A DNA stretch of 9,532 nt from an uncultured Prevotella sp. (GTDB lineage Bacteria > Bacteroidota > Bacteroidia > Bacteroidales > Bacteroidaceae): NCBI GenBank assembly GCA_937895845.1, contig CALBLK010000066.1, forward strand, positions 1-9,532, given 5' to 3'. Under the pieces are notes generated by a model. The model was not told the origin of the DNA. It searched no databases and saw only the letters and a program-made list of their open reading frames with translations. A program made the position numbers and the translations under genes. The first letter of the stretch is position 1; each line of letters starts with the position of its first letter. Below are positions 1 to 5,348 of this stretch, in pieces.

Positions 1-81
1 GAGTGAATGTATTCAAACGGAGTTAAACACTTTTGAATATGTTTAAGTTTTCGGAGGATGAACCAGTAGAAATTTAGAGTT
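1..81. other. Left-edge segment without a convincing gene
   Basis: This AT-rich stretch holds no gene I can defend. Two reading frames run in from the left edge: one ends at TAA 44-46 (last residues TFEYV), the other at TAA 24-26 (ending FKRS). Either could be the C-terminus of an upstream gene, and the window cannot decide between them. A GGAGG lies at 53-57 directly against an ATG at 58, but that frame stops after three codons. A TATGTTTA near 38-45 resembles the Bacteroidetes -7 box but lacks the final G and has no well-placed -33 element. Confidence 0.3.
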
Positions 82-165
82 ATGAAAACAAAAGAACAAA
101 TACTTAAATGGCTTGACAAGCAGCCTTGGAAGAATGAATTTTACAGACTTGTTGGAAACCGCTAA
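82..165 (+). CDS. Short 27-aa peptide, possibly a truncated phage small protein
   Basis: ATG at 82 opens a 27-codon frame ending TAA 163-165. The product begins MKTKEQILKWLDKQPW and continues NEFYRLVGNR. The sequence looks like real protein, amphipathic and rich in Lys, Trp and aromatic residues. From memory, its first 20 or so residues match the N-terminus of small Bacteroidales phage proteins (pattern ILxWLDKQPWKxEFY) that are usually two to three times longer. If so, this copy is truncated by an early stop. The next gene starts 15 bases downstream in the same direction. There is no clear Shine-Dalgarno site, only AGAG a few bases upstream. Its function is unknown. Confidence 0.4.
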   Translation: MKTKEQILKWLDKQPWKNEFYRLVGNR

Positions 166-180
166 ACCGTTGTTGTAATT

Positions 181-390
181 ATGACTATCGAAGAAAAAGC
201 AAAAGAGTACGTAGAGACTTGTATTGATGATGACCCAGTAAATCCATTTGCTGCAATAGCCAGAGTTGAAGGAAGAGATGCGTTTAAGCGAGGCGCACAA
301 TGGATGCTTGAAAAAGCAAAGTTGTGGCTAATTAAAAATCTTAAATACACCGACGATATATCTAATTTTCAAAAAGCTATGGATGAATAG
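181..390 (+). CDS. Small hypothetical phage protein (69 aa), paralogue of the next gene
   Basis: A 69-aa acidic, helix-rich protein starting MTIEEKAKEYVE. The middle (about residues 25-45) reads AIARVEGRDAFKRGAQWMLE, which resembles small phage proteins annotated as hypothetical in gut Bacteroidales; this is recalled, not searched. The C-terminal half follows the pattern EKAxxWxxxxL...FxKAMxE, which returns in the adjacent gene at 393-602. No Shine-Dalgarno is visible before the ATG, as is common in Bacteroidetes. Only two bases separate its TAG stop from the next ATG, so translational coupling is likely. There are no membrane segments or catalytic motifs, and I propose no function. Confidence 0.65.
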   Translation: MTIEEKAKEYVETCIDDDPVNPFAAIARVEGRDAFKRGAQWMLEKAKLWLIKNLKYTDDISNFQKAMDE

Positions 391-392
391 TT

Positions 393-602
393 ATGACGGA
401 AGACGAATTGATATTTCATGATTTACTTATGGCTACACATACAGTCAAAGCAGTAGAAAAAGCACGTAAAGAGGTGATTGAAAAGGCTGCTAATTGGTTT
501 ACAAATTATCTTGCAGAAATAGGTTATCCAGATGATTGGATAAGAGACTCAAAAGTACAACAAAGCGGAATGGAAAGATTTCGTAAAGCAATGGAGGAAT
601 AA
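393..602 (+). CDS. Small hypothetical phage protein (69 aa), paralogue of the preceding gene
   Basis: A 69-aa predicted helical protein starting MTEDELIFHDLL and ending ERFRKAMEE. Its second half (IEKAANWFTNYL then FRKAMEE) matches the layout of the upstream neighbour (LEKAKLWLIKNL then FQKAMDE), so the pair probably arose by duplication or belongs to one divergent family. The last codons, GAG GAA, lie within GGAGGAA, which serves as the ribosome-binding site for the next gene at 604, one base after the stop. Function is unknown; no enzyme motif or signal peptide is seen. Confidence 0.65.
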   Translation: MTEDELIFHDLLMATHTVKAVEKARKEVIEKAANWFTNYLAEIGYPDDWIRDSKVQQSGMERFRKAMEE

Positions 603-747
603 TATGAAACAGTTTAGTTTAGAGGAATATCTCAAGAACCCCAACAGGAGGATTATTACAAGAGACGGCAGAAAGGCGAGGGTTATTTGTACTAACAGAA
701 GCAGCGTATATCCTATTGTAGCCCTTGTTGATAATGGTATCGAAGAC

Positions 748-762
748 ATATATATATATATA
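748..762 (+). repeat. AT-dinucleotide tract, (AT)7A, at the frameshift point
   Basis: Fifteen bases of strictly alternating A and T lie inside the gene at 604-965. Read from 604 they give I-Y-I-Y-I. Loss of one dinucleotide (or gain of two) restores the downstream open frame. Short dinucleotide tracts slip during replication in steps of two, which is the size of change needed here. Confidence 0.85.
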
Positions 763-955
763 GCGAAACAGGTATCTGTTCGGAAGGTCGTGACAAATTA
801 GACCTCTTATTCGCGCCAGAAAAGCATATGGGTTGGATGAATATATACAAAGCCGCGTACAGCCCTATTGGGGGCGGGGTGTATGGTTCAAAAGAAGAAG
901 CGGAGAGAAATATAGGTTTCAACCAAGACTATATCAATACATGTAAAGTAGAATG

Positions 956-960
956 GGAGG
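956..960 (+). promoter_or_regulatory. Shine-Dalgarno GGAGG deciding the start at 968
   Basis: GGAGG lies seven bases before ATG 968. An earlier in-frame ATG at 953 overlaps this site and has no Shine-Dalgarno of its own, so 968 is the better start. The same bases encode the last residues (WEE) of the preceding broken gene. Confidence 0.6.
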
Positions 961-967
961 AATAATT

Positions 968-1378
968 ATGAAAGTATCAGAACTTCAATTAGGCGACATC
1001 GTTAGTTGCCTTGACGACCCCGTGAGGGTCGTGTCGTTAAGCCTCAAAGACGATGAGCCTATCGGCATAATGTCACCTTTAAAGACGATAGAGACGTTCA
1101 GGGAGGAGGATGTCAAGCCTTTACCTCTAACGTCTAAAATCTTGTTGGCTAACGGATTTGAATTTGACGAAGAGGTAAAGCGCGGATATGTCCTATATCT
1201 CGACGAGGGTAAGACGTGGTATGTGGCGGTATCGCTCAGATATAATGACGAGCCACGTATGACCGAGATTAGTTTCGAGAGATGTGGAGTTGTAAAACCG
1301 ATACAATACGTTCACGAGTTGCAGCACGCCCTGCGCTTGGTTGGACTTAATGATTTGGCGAAAAACCTTAAAGTATGA
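968..1378 (+). CDS. Conserved Bacteroidales phage protein of unknown function (136 aa)
   Basis: The protein starts MKVSELQLGDIVSC, followed by a beta-rich N-terminal region, then PLPLT at 51-55 with LLANGFEFDEE, and a C-terminal YVHELQHALRLVGL at about 114-127. I recognise this layout (an N-terminal ExxxGDxV segment, a central PIPLT, and a C-terminal VHELQN-type helix) from a family repeated many times in Bacteroides phages and integrative elements, always without a known function. The length is typical of that family. No catalytic residues or membrane segments are evident. The stop overlaps the next start (ATGA at 1375-1378), so the two are probably translationally coupled. Confidence 0.8.
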   Translation: MKVSELQLGDIVSCLDDPVRVVSLSLKDDEPIGIMSPLKTIETFREEDVKPLPLTSKILLANGFEFDEEVKRGYVLYLDEGKTWYVAVSLRYNDEPRMTEISFERCGVVKPIQYVHELQHALRLVGLNDLAKNLKV

Positions 1379-1530
1379 AGTGGGTTAAATTAGCGGAGAT
1401 GATACCGCTTGACGCACCTTGCGAGTGCCCCTACGATTGCAGGGGCTGCGAGCATCTGAAAGGAGTTGTGTTTCACGGTAACGATGATGTCGAGGTCGAG
1501 TGCGACTTGGACGAGGAGGACTGGCAATGA
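1375..1530 (+). CDS. Cysteine-cluster mini-protein (51 aa), possible metal binder
   Basis: A 51-codon gene coupled at both ends: its ATG overlaps the previous stop (ATGA at 1375), and its own stop overlaps the next start (ATGA at 1527). The product begins MKWVKLAEMIPLDAPC. It then holds Cys at residues 16, 18, 22, 25 and 43 and His at 27 in the run CECPYDCRGCEH, followed by an acidic tail ending DLDEEDWQ. The spacing of four Cys and one His within 12 residues suggests a small zinc- or other metal-binding knuckle. I do not recognise the family. The tight overlaps and the non-random composition argue that it is real. Confidence 0.6.
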   Translation: MKWVKLAEMIPLDAPCECPYDCRGCEHLKGVVFHGNDDVEVECDLDEEDWQ

Positions 1531-1679
1531 CGGTAAAGGAACTTATAGCGGCCTTGCAGGCGATGCCGCAGGACAGCGAGGTGGTGATGTTCGATGGGCC
1601 GAGCCAGTACACCCCGTGCAAGGTCTATGTGGCCGACTGGGGAGGAAAGGGCATCAAGGGGAACGTGGTGATTGATTAG
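1527..1679 (+). CDS. Small conserved hypothetical protein (50 aa), MTVKELIAAL type
   Basis: A 50-aa product starting MTVKELIAALQAMPQDSEVV and ending GNVVID. The N-terminus follows a pattern common in small bacterial and phage proteins, MTVKELIxxLxxxPxDxxVxV: a helix followed by beta strands, about 50-80 residues long and of unknown role. This match is from memory. The start overlaps the stop of the 51-aa gene by four bases. A long leader with a hairpin follows, so this may be the last gene of a transcription unit. The reading frame is GC-rich compared with the first 960 bases. Confidence 0.6.
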   Translation: MTVKELIAALQAMPQDSEVVMFDGPSQYTPCKVYVADWGGKGIKGNVVID

Positions 1680-1755
1680 GCACGTTTCTTGCAGGTAAAC
1701 GAATACCGCTTTTGCCGCCGAAGTGTGTTTCAAGCCAAGCCATTCAACATAGATA

Positions 1756-1778
1756 AAGGGAAGGGGCGGCCTTCCCTT
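1756..1778 (+). terminator. Leader hairpin, possible terminator or attenuator
   Basis: A perfect nine-pair stem (AAGGGAAGG with CCTTCCCTT) encloses a five-base loop GGCGG. It is followed by AACTTTTAG, a short T run. It lies in the 110-base gap between the genes ending at 1679 and starting at 1790, and its base is only 11 bases before that ATG. It could end the upstream transcript or fold in the leader of the downstream gene and affect its translation. The T run is weak for a classical intrinsic terminator. Confidence 0.5.
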
Positions 1779-1789
1779 AACTTTTAGAC

Positions 1790-2452
1790 ATGGGTAAAAA
1801 AGAGAAAAAATGCTCCTTGTTCGAGGAGATGCTGATGTGGACTTCCTACCGTTATGCGATAGGAAGCAAGACATACGTGTCGTGTCTCGCCTACGAGATA
1901 CCACAACACTACTATCACAGGCTGACACCGGAAAGACGGCAGTTCACTGCGTATGACATACGCAGGGAGATATACGAGCGCTTGCGGATAGTGTTGCCGT
2001 TCGGGTTCAGAATAGACCGGATGACAGATAAGGACAAACTCAATCCACTTGAAACGCTGTTCACTTTCTTTAATAGTGAAGTAGACTCGTTTGACGTGAT
2101 GCAGACCTTGGCAAACCTTGTATATGACGCTCATTCCAATACATACAAGGTCGAAGAAAAGAAACCAATCTTCGAAAGTTCATTTTCTGTCAGCGACATC
2201 AACCACTTTATACCGTGGGAGACGTTCGCAAGTTGTTTCGACGATTCGGAGCATATAGTGGTAAACGGAAAGACGCTGTTCAAGACTTGGCAGCGAAAAC
2301 TCGTCCCGGTTCCCGGCAAAGAATGTTGTTTTAGACAAGACAATTTCGGCTGGGAGCCAATATGGTATGACTTGGATAACTTCCTCGCAAACGGAGAGTA
2401 TTCCGGGTATTGGACTGAAAAGGAGTTGGAAGAATGGCGAAAGTCGAAATAA
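1790..2452 (+). CDS. Hypothetical phage protein (220 aa)
   Basis: A 220-aa soluble protein beginning MGKKEKKCSLFEEMLMW, followed by TSYRYAIGSKTYVSCLAYEI and HYYHRLTPERRQFTAYDIRR at about residues 19-60. It is rich in aromatic residues and has no obvious membrane segment or enzyme signature. I recall a family in Bacteroides phage genomes with the same opening (LFEEMLMWxSYRYAIGRxTYV...), also of unknown function. There is no Shine-Dalgarno before ATG 1790; a hairpin lies just upstream instead. The last 19 bases overlap the next gene, whose ribosome-binding site (AGGAG at 2421-2425) sits inside this reading frame, so the pair is coupled. No function is proposed. Confidence 0.75.
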   Translation: MGKKEKKCSLFEEMLMWTSYRYAIGSKTYVSCLAYEIPQHYYHRLTPERRQFTAYDIRREIYERLRIVLPFGFRIDRMTDKDKLNPLETLFTFFNSEVDSFDVMQTLANLVYDAHSNTYKVEEKKPIFESSFSVSDINHFIPWETFASCFDDSEHIVVNGKTLFKTWQRKLVPVPGKECCFRQDNFGWEPIWYDLDNFLANGEYSGYWTEKELEEWRKSK

Positions 2453-2751
2453 ATCCGGGCGACCGTTTCGGCCACTGGGTTGTCCAGTCTTTCGCAGGAT
2501 CAAAACTGCCGAGCAAGAACGCACCTTCCAAGTGCAAATATTTTCTTTGCAAATGTGACTGCGGAACAATCAGAGAGGTTAAAGGCTCGGACTTGAAGCG
2601 TGGCGTGTCGGAGAGCTGCGGATGTCTGAAAGGCGAACGCAGGTGGCACAAGGAAATCAAGTGGGAGCCGAGGGTAGCGGAGATTAAAGCGAAGCCGTAC
2701 AGGCCGAAGCACCCCGAAATGTTTAATGATGACTGGATGTTTAGTTTTTGA
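2434..2751 (+). CDS. Stand-alone CxCxCG/CGC zinc-ribbon-like phage domain (105 aa)
   Basis: The protein starts MAKVEINPGDRFGHWVV and has Cys at 34, 39, 41 and 43 (LCKCDCG) and at 62 and 64 (SCGCL), joined by the typical segment VKGSDLKRGVSE. This is the small module often found at the N-terminus of phage AP2- or HNH-type homing endonuclease-like proteins, with the pattern FGxLxV...WxCxCDCG...SSxLxxGxxxSCGCL; it is thought to bind metal and DNA. Here no AP2 or HNH domain follows, only a Lys/Trp-rich tail ending DDWMFSF. It is therefore probably a free-standing DNA- or RNA-binding accessory protein and not a nuclease. Start and Shine-Dalgarno (AGGAG, eight-base spacing) are convincing. Confidence 0.75.
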   Translation: MAKVEINPGDRFGHWVVQSFAGSKLPSKNAPSKCKYFLCKCDCGTIREVKGSDLKRGVSESCGCLKGERRWHKEIKWEPRVAEIKAKPYRPKHPEMFNDDWMFSF

Positions 2752-2753
2752 AA

Positions 2754-3131
2754 ATGAAGACAGATATTCACTTTGACAAAGACGCATTTGTTGGCGTTCA
2801 GAAGATAGACGGCATTGAATGCAAGATTCTGTTTGTCACCCCGTCTCTGCGACTTTTTGCGTGGAGGCTTGACAAACCAGAGTTGGTTGTTTTTGGATTG
2901 ACGGAAAAGGAAGATTTTGTGGTCAATCCAGAAGAGGCTGGATTCAATTTGGATGAAAACGGCTGCTGGGTTAAGCCCAATGGAGATTCTGTGTTAGTAT
3001 TTTTCGACAGGGACATTTCGTTCGGCGAATATGACCGTCTTTTCGAGAAATATTTTCCGAGGGAATATGAAATAAATAGAAAGACTCAGGAAGAGGGGCT
3101 TCGCATAAACTATTTTGATGACAATGCTTAA
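2754..3131 (+). CDS. Hypothetical protein (125 aa)
   Basis: The protein starts MKTDIHFDKDAFVGVQKIDG and is acidic, with alternating short beta-like stretches and charged loops. The C-terminal third, FDRDISFGEYDRLFEKYFPR, looks helical. I do not recognise it. ATG 2754 is chosen over the TTG at 2748 because TTG overlaps the preceding TGA and offers no better ribosome site. Its last bases overlap the methyltransferase start, and its position between a DNA-binding-like domain and a methyltransferase suggests a DNA-metabolism operon, but nothing in the sequence itself shows a role. Confidence 0.65.
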   Translation: MKTDIHFDKDAFVGVQKIDGIECKILFVTPSLRLFAWRLDKPELVVFGLTEKEDFVVNPEEAGFNLDENGCWVKPNGDSVLVFFDRDISFGEYDRLFEKYFPREYEINRKTQEEGLRINYFDDNA

Positions 3132-3789
3132 TCTTTTCTGCGGTGACTGCACGACAATCTTGAAAGAAATTCCTGTGCCATCCAATTCAGTCATAGTCAC
3201 TGACCCGCCATTCAACATAGGCTACAAGTACAAGTCCTACGGAGATAAAAGAAAGGAGACGGAATATCTTGCTTGGCTTGTTTCTGTCATAGGCGATAGA
3301 CCGTCCGTGCTGATTCACTATCCAGAGATGTTGTTCAAGATTGCGAAAGCATTGGACAAGGTTCCCCAAAGAGTCATTTCTTGGTGCTACAATTCCAATA
3401 CGGCACGGCAGCATCGGGATGTTGCATTTTTCGATGTCAAGCCTGTAATGAAACAAGTGACGCAGCCATACAAAAATCCAAACGATAAGCGCATAAAAAA
3501 AAGGTTAGCAATGGGCTACACTGGTGCGGCGATGTACGACTGGTTCGTCGTGAATCAAGTCAAAAACGTAAGCAAGGCAAAGAATGGAATCAATCATCCG
3601 TGCACAATGCCTTTGGAAGTCATGGAACGGATAGTTGGTGTTCTTCCAAAGGGCGTGACGGTCATTGACCCGTTCATGGGTGCAGGGACAACCGGAATGG
3701 CCTGCAAGAAATTTGGGTACGATTTCATTGGCATTGAATTGGATAAAGACTATTTTCGTTTAGCGCAAGAGCGCATTAAAACAATTTAA
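3118..3789 (+). CDS. Beta-class DNA methyltransferase (N6-adenine or N4-cytosine), no nearby nuclease
   Basis: This is a 223-aa S-adenosylmethionine-dependent DNA methyltransferase. The catalytic motif DPPF is at about residues 29-32. Near the C-terminus are a motif X-like NHPCTMPLEVMERIV (from about 159), the SAM-binding DPFMGAGTTG at 184-193, and FIGIELDKDYFRLAQERI from about 203. Catalytic motif before SAM motif is the beta-class order. DPPF fits N6-adenine methylation best, though N4-cytosine cannot be excluded. At 223 aa it is short, with a small target-recognition region. No restriction endonuclease lies within the window, so it may protect phage DNA or alter expression. ATG 3118 and ATG 3124 are both possible; the latter gives MLNLFCGDC. 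An A8 tract lies inside the gene. Confidence 0.92.
   Translation: MTMLNLFCGDCTTILKEIPVPSNSVIVTDPPFNIGYKYKSYGDKRKETEYLAWLVSVIGDRPSVLIHYPEMLFKIAKALDKVPQRVISWCYNSNTARQHRDVAFFDVKPVMKQVTQPYKNPNDKRIKKRLAMGYTGAAMYDWFVVNQVKNVSKAKNGINHPCTMPLEVMERIVGVLPKGVTVIDPFMGAGTTGMACKKFGYDFIGIELDKDYFRLAQERIKTI
3495..3502 (+). repeat. A8 homopolymer inside the methyltransferase gene
   Basis: Eight consecutive A bases lie in frame within the codons for RIKKR. The gene is open in this copy. Homopolymers of this length can slip and switch a methyltransferase on and off, but eight A bases can also arise by chance in a Lys-rich stretch. Confidence 0.5.
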
Positions 3790-3791
3790 TA

Positions 3792-4223
3792 ATGATAAAG
3801 GTGAAAATCAAGCGGCTCACCCCCGGAGCGGTGATGCCAAGCAAAGGAACGGAGAAATCAGCCGGTTTTGATTTGACGGCAATATCCGCATCATGGGACA
3901 AAGAGAGAGAGCAAATCAAGTACGGATTCGGACTCGCATTCGAGATACCGGAAGGCTATGTAGGATTGATTTTCCCAAGGTCGTCAGTCTGCAAGAAGGA
4001 TATGTCGCTGTCGAACTGCGTGGGTGTCATAGATTCCGATTATCGTGGCGAGGTTACGGCGGTGTTCAACGTGCCCGACCCTTTCACGGCTAACGTCTAT
4101 GCTGTCGGCGACAGAATAGCGCAGATAGTGTTTATGAAGTTGCCGGAAGTGGAGGTAATTGAGGCGAATGAATTGTCTGAAACACAAAGAGGAGAAGGCG
4201 GTTATGGCAGCACAGGCAAATAA
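3792..4223 (+). CDS. dut: dUTPase (deoxyuridine 5'-triphosphate nucleotidohydrolase)
   Basis: A trimeric-type dUTPase of 143 aa, the family's normal size. It hydrolyses dUTP to dUMP and pyrophosphate in the cytoplasm, keeping uracil out of DNA and supplying dUMP for thymidylate synthesis. All five motifs are visible in order: SAGFDLTA at 23-30, PRSS at 62-65, GVIDSDYRGE at 78-87 with the catalytic Asp at about 81, GDRIAQIV at 106-113, and GGYGSTGK at 136-143, the C-terminal lid over the active site. The start lies two bases after the methyltransferase stop, and the 3' end overlaps the next gene by 20 bases. Phages commonly carry dut with nucleotide-metabolism genes, and a ThyX-like gene sits three genes downstream. 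Confidence 0.96.
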   Translation: MIKVKIKRLTPGAVMPSKGTEKSAGFDLTAISASWDKEREQIKYGFGLAFEIPEGYVGLIFPRSSVCKKDMSLSNCVGVIDSDYRGEVTAVFNVPDPFTANVYAVGDRIAQIVFMKLPEVEVIEANELSETQRGEGGYGSTGK

Positions 4224-4470
4224 AAAACCGGCCAAAATAGCCGTGACTTTCGCCGAGGACGGGACAATCACCGCCTCGTACTGCGAAAAAGAAAGTAAGG
4301 GCGAGAATGTCTATCTTGCCAAGGGAGCGATAATCCAAGGCCTTCTGGAACTGTCTAATGCTCTGATAAAAAGAGCGGAGCGTGCGGATGCCAACGGACT
4401 GACAAAGAAGATTGCCAAGGAGCGTGTCAATACCGTGGTTCAGATAATCAACCAAATCAACAAATTCTGA
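4204..4470 (+). CDS. Small hypothetical protein (88 aa)
   Basis: The protein starts MAAQANKKPAKIAVTFAEDG. The N-terminal half looks like short beta strands (AVTFAEDGTITASY) and the C-terminal half like one long helix (QGLLELSNALIKRAERADAN and onward), ending INQINKF. It is basic overall. ATG 4204 is preferred because GGAG lies at 4191-4194; an upstream in-frame ATG at 4159 would lengthen the overlap with dut to 65 bases and add an unlikely N-terminus. The stop TGA shares its last base with the ATG of the next gene, so the two are probably coupled. I do not recognise the family. Confidence 0.65.
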   Translation: MAAQANKKPAKIAVTFAEDGTITASYCEKESKGENVYLAKGAIIQGLLELSNALIKRAERADANGLTKKIAKERVNTVVQIINQINKF

Positions 4471-4733
4471 TGAATCCCGGCAAAGTATTCAAGAAAGCGC
4501 GTCTGGAGTGCGATGAGAGCCTCCGGACATTCGCCGCACGTCTTGGCGTGTCAAAAAGCACGCTGTGGAAGATAGAGCGAGGCACCACACCGCCAAGCAA
4601 GGACACCATATACAAGTTCCTTGTGCTGATGGGTTACTCTATGGTCCAGTTCTGCATCGAGTCTTTCGACGACTGCGACTACGTTGGAGCGAAATTGTAC
4701 AATCCTTTAATTGCGGAGAAAAACAATGCTTAG
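4470..4733 (+). CDS. XRE-family helix-turn-helix protein (87 aa)
   Basis: A small DNA-binding protein with an N-terminal Cro/C1-type domain at about residues 6-54. FKKARLECDESLRTFAARLG gives the first two helices, VSKSTLWKIERG at about 27-38 the recognition helix and turn, and PSKDTIYKFLVLMG the last helices. A short tail without known function follows. The gene shares one base with the preceding stop and overlaps the next gene by eight bases, so it is embedded in a co-transcribed operon and does not face it divergently as phage switch repressors do. A role in regulating its own operon is likely but unproven; no operator is recognised. Confidence 0.85.
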   Translation: MNPGKVFKKARLECDESLRTFAARLGVSKSTLWKIERGTTPPSKDTIYKFLVLMGYSMVQFCIESFDDCDYVGAKLYNPLIAEKNNA

Positions 4734-5313
4734 GGTTGAGAATGTGAGGGTCTATGACTTGAAGGAATCGGTCATAGCGTGCCGCAACTCGATGCGGCTT
4801 GAACTGCCGGAATACACTAACGAGGAGTTCGAGAAGTCTCTTGAGAGGGCGAAAAAACTTGCACCGCTTGGCGGCGGTCACTCCAACTTCTTATCCGGGA
4901 TCCGTGTCGCCTTTGACTTGGTATATCCGAACTACATCAGTCCGGAACTGCAACGGTACACTTTCTTAAAGATAGTGAACTCCAGCAGCAAGATGCACAA
5001 ACTCTACATGATGGATATAGGCAAATGCTGTAACAAATATGTTACAGAGAATACCATAAAAGAGGTTTCGGCTCTGCAAAAGGCGTATTTGGAATCTCCG
5101 ACATACGAGAACTTCATGCGTTTGGTGTCGAATTGTCCGCAAGGCATAGAGTTGTTCATGCGCTGCACGACCAACTATCTGTGTCTTAGGAACATATTTG
5201 CAAGGAATATCTATTCGCAGCGAAAGAGCCACCGCCTTGCAGAAGACTGGTCCGCTTTCTGCGACTTCATACGGTCTTTGCCGTATGCCAAAGAGTTCCT
5301 TCTTGACGATTGA
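4726..5313 (+). CDS. Phage protein with ThyX-like pattern, canonical signature not matched (195 aa)
   Basis: A 195-aa protein starting MLRVENVRVYDLKESVIACR. ATG 4726 has GGAG at 4715-4718. Conserved-looking blocks are GGGHSNFLSGIRVAFDL (about 49-65), QRYTFLKIVNSSSKMH (76-91), TTNYLCLRNIF (148-158) and SQRKSHRLAEDW (164-175). Their order and spacing recall flavin-dependent thymidylate synthase (ThyX): GH before the core strands, an R-x-x-x-S signature, then an Asn/Leu/Arg helix with a His/Gln-x-E ending. The canonical RHRxxSxNE is not matched. ThyX turns dUMP into dTMP, which would fit the dut gene three positions upstream. I recall similar phage proteins annotated only as hypothetical. The ThyX link is inference; the gene itself is solid. 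Confidence 0.8.
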   Translation: MLRVENVRVYDLKESVIACRNSMRLELPEYTNEEFEKSLERAKKLAPLGGGHSNFLSGIRVAFDLVYPNYISPELQRYTFLKIVNSSSKMHKLYMMDIGKCCNKYVTENTIKEVSALQKAYLESPTYENFMRLVSNCPQGIELFMRCTTNYLCLRNIFARNIYSQRKSHRLAEDWSAFCDFIRSLPYAKEFLLDD

Positions 5314-5316
5314 CAA

Positions 5317-5348
5317 AAGCGCCGCGCGAATCCCACCGCACGGCGCTT
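5317..5348. terminator. Bidirectional terminator between convergent operons
   Basis: The stem AAGCGCCG / CGGCGCTT (8 pairs) is extended by a C-A mismatch and three more pairs, with an eight-base loop AATCCCAC. An A run precedes it (ACAAAA) and a T run follows (GTTTTG), so both strands give a hairpin followed by U residues. It starts four bases after the plus-strand stop at 5313 and lies about 30 bases past the minus-strand stop at 5377, the expected place for a shared intrinsic terminator. Confidence 0.85.

Larger units (their letters stand above)
604..965 (+). pseudogene. Frameshifted phage gene, broken at an AT-dinucleotide tract
   Basis: The ATG at 604 has a good GGAGG at 593-597. The first frame gives MKQFSLEEYL..., running to DNGIEDIYIY, then leaves into an unrelated tail that stops at TAG 799-801. 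The frame beginning AGC at 762 carries on with plausible protein: SETGICSEGRDKLDLLF, then MGWMNIYKAAYSPIGGGVYG, ending KVEWEE with TAA at 963-965, right before the next gene. Removing one AT unit from the tract at 748-762 joins the halves into a 119-aa protein. I recall full-length relatives in Bacteroidales phages with this order, DIYIY followed by a C-terminal region of this kind. Function is unknown. This could be a true mutation, a phase-variable switch or an assembly error. Confidence 0.75.

Noticed and set aside
748..801. Programmed -1 ribosomal frameshift at the AT tract
   Set aside because: The shift needed is -1 relative to the first frame, but alternating AT offers no matching codon pairing after a one-base slip, and there is no heptamer of the X-XXY-YYZ type. 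A two-base replication slip explains it better.
1778..1785. TAACTTTT as a -7 promoter box before the 220-aa gene
   Set aside because: The last base deviates, it lies only four bases from the ATG, and there is no -33 element; a leaderless transcript would be needed.
1473..1928. 151-aa minus-strand frame
   Set aside because: It lies antisense to the overlapping mini-genes and the 220-aa gene, has Ser/Arg-rich non-protein-like composition, and no ribosome site.
2331..2771. 146-aa minus-strand frame
   Set aside because: It is antisense to the well-supported 2434-2751 gene with its Cys motifs; composition is that of a shadow frame.
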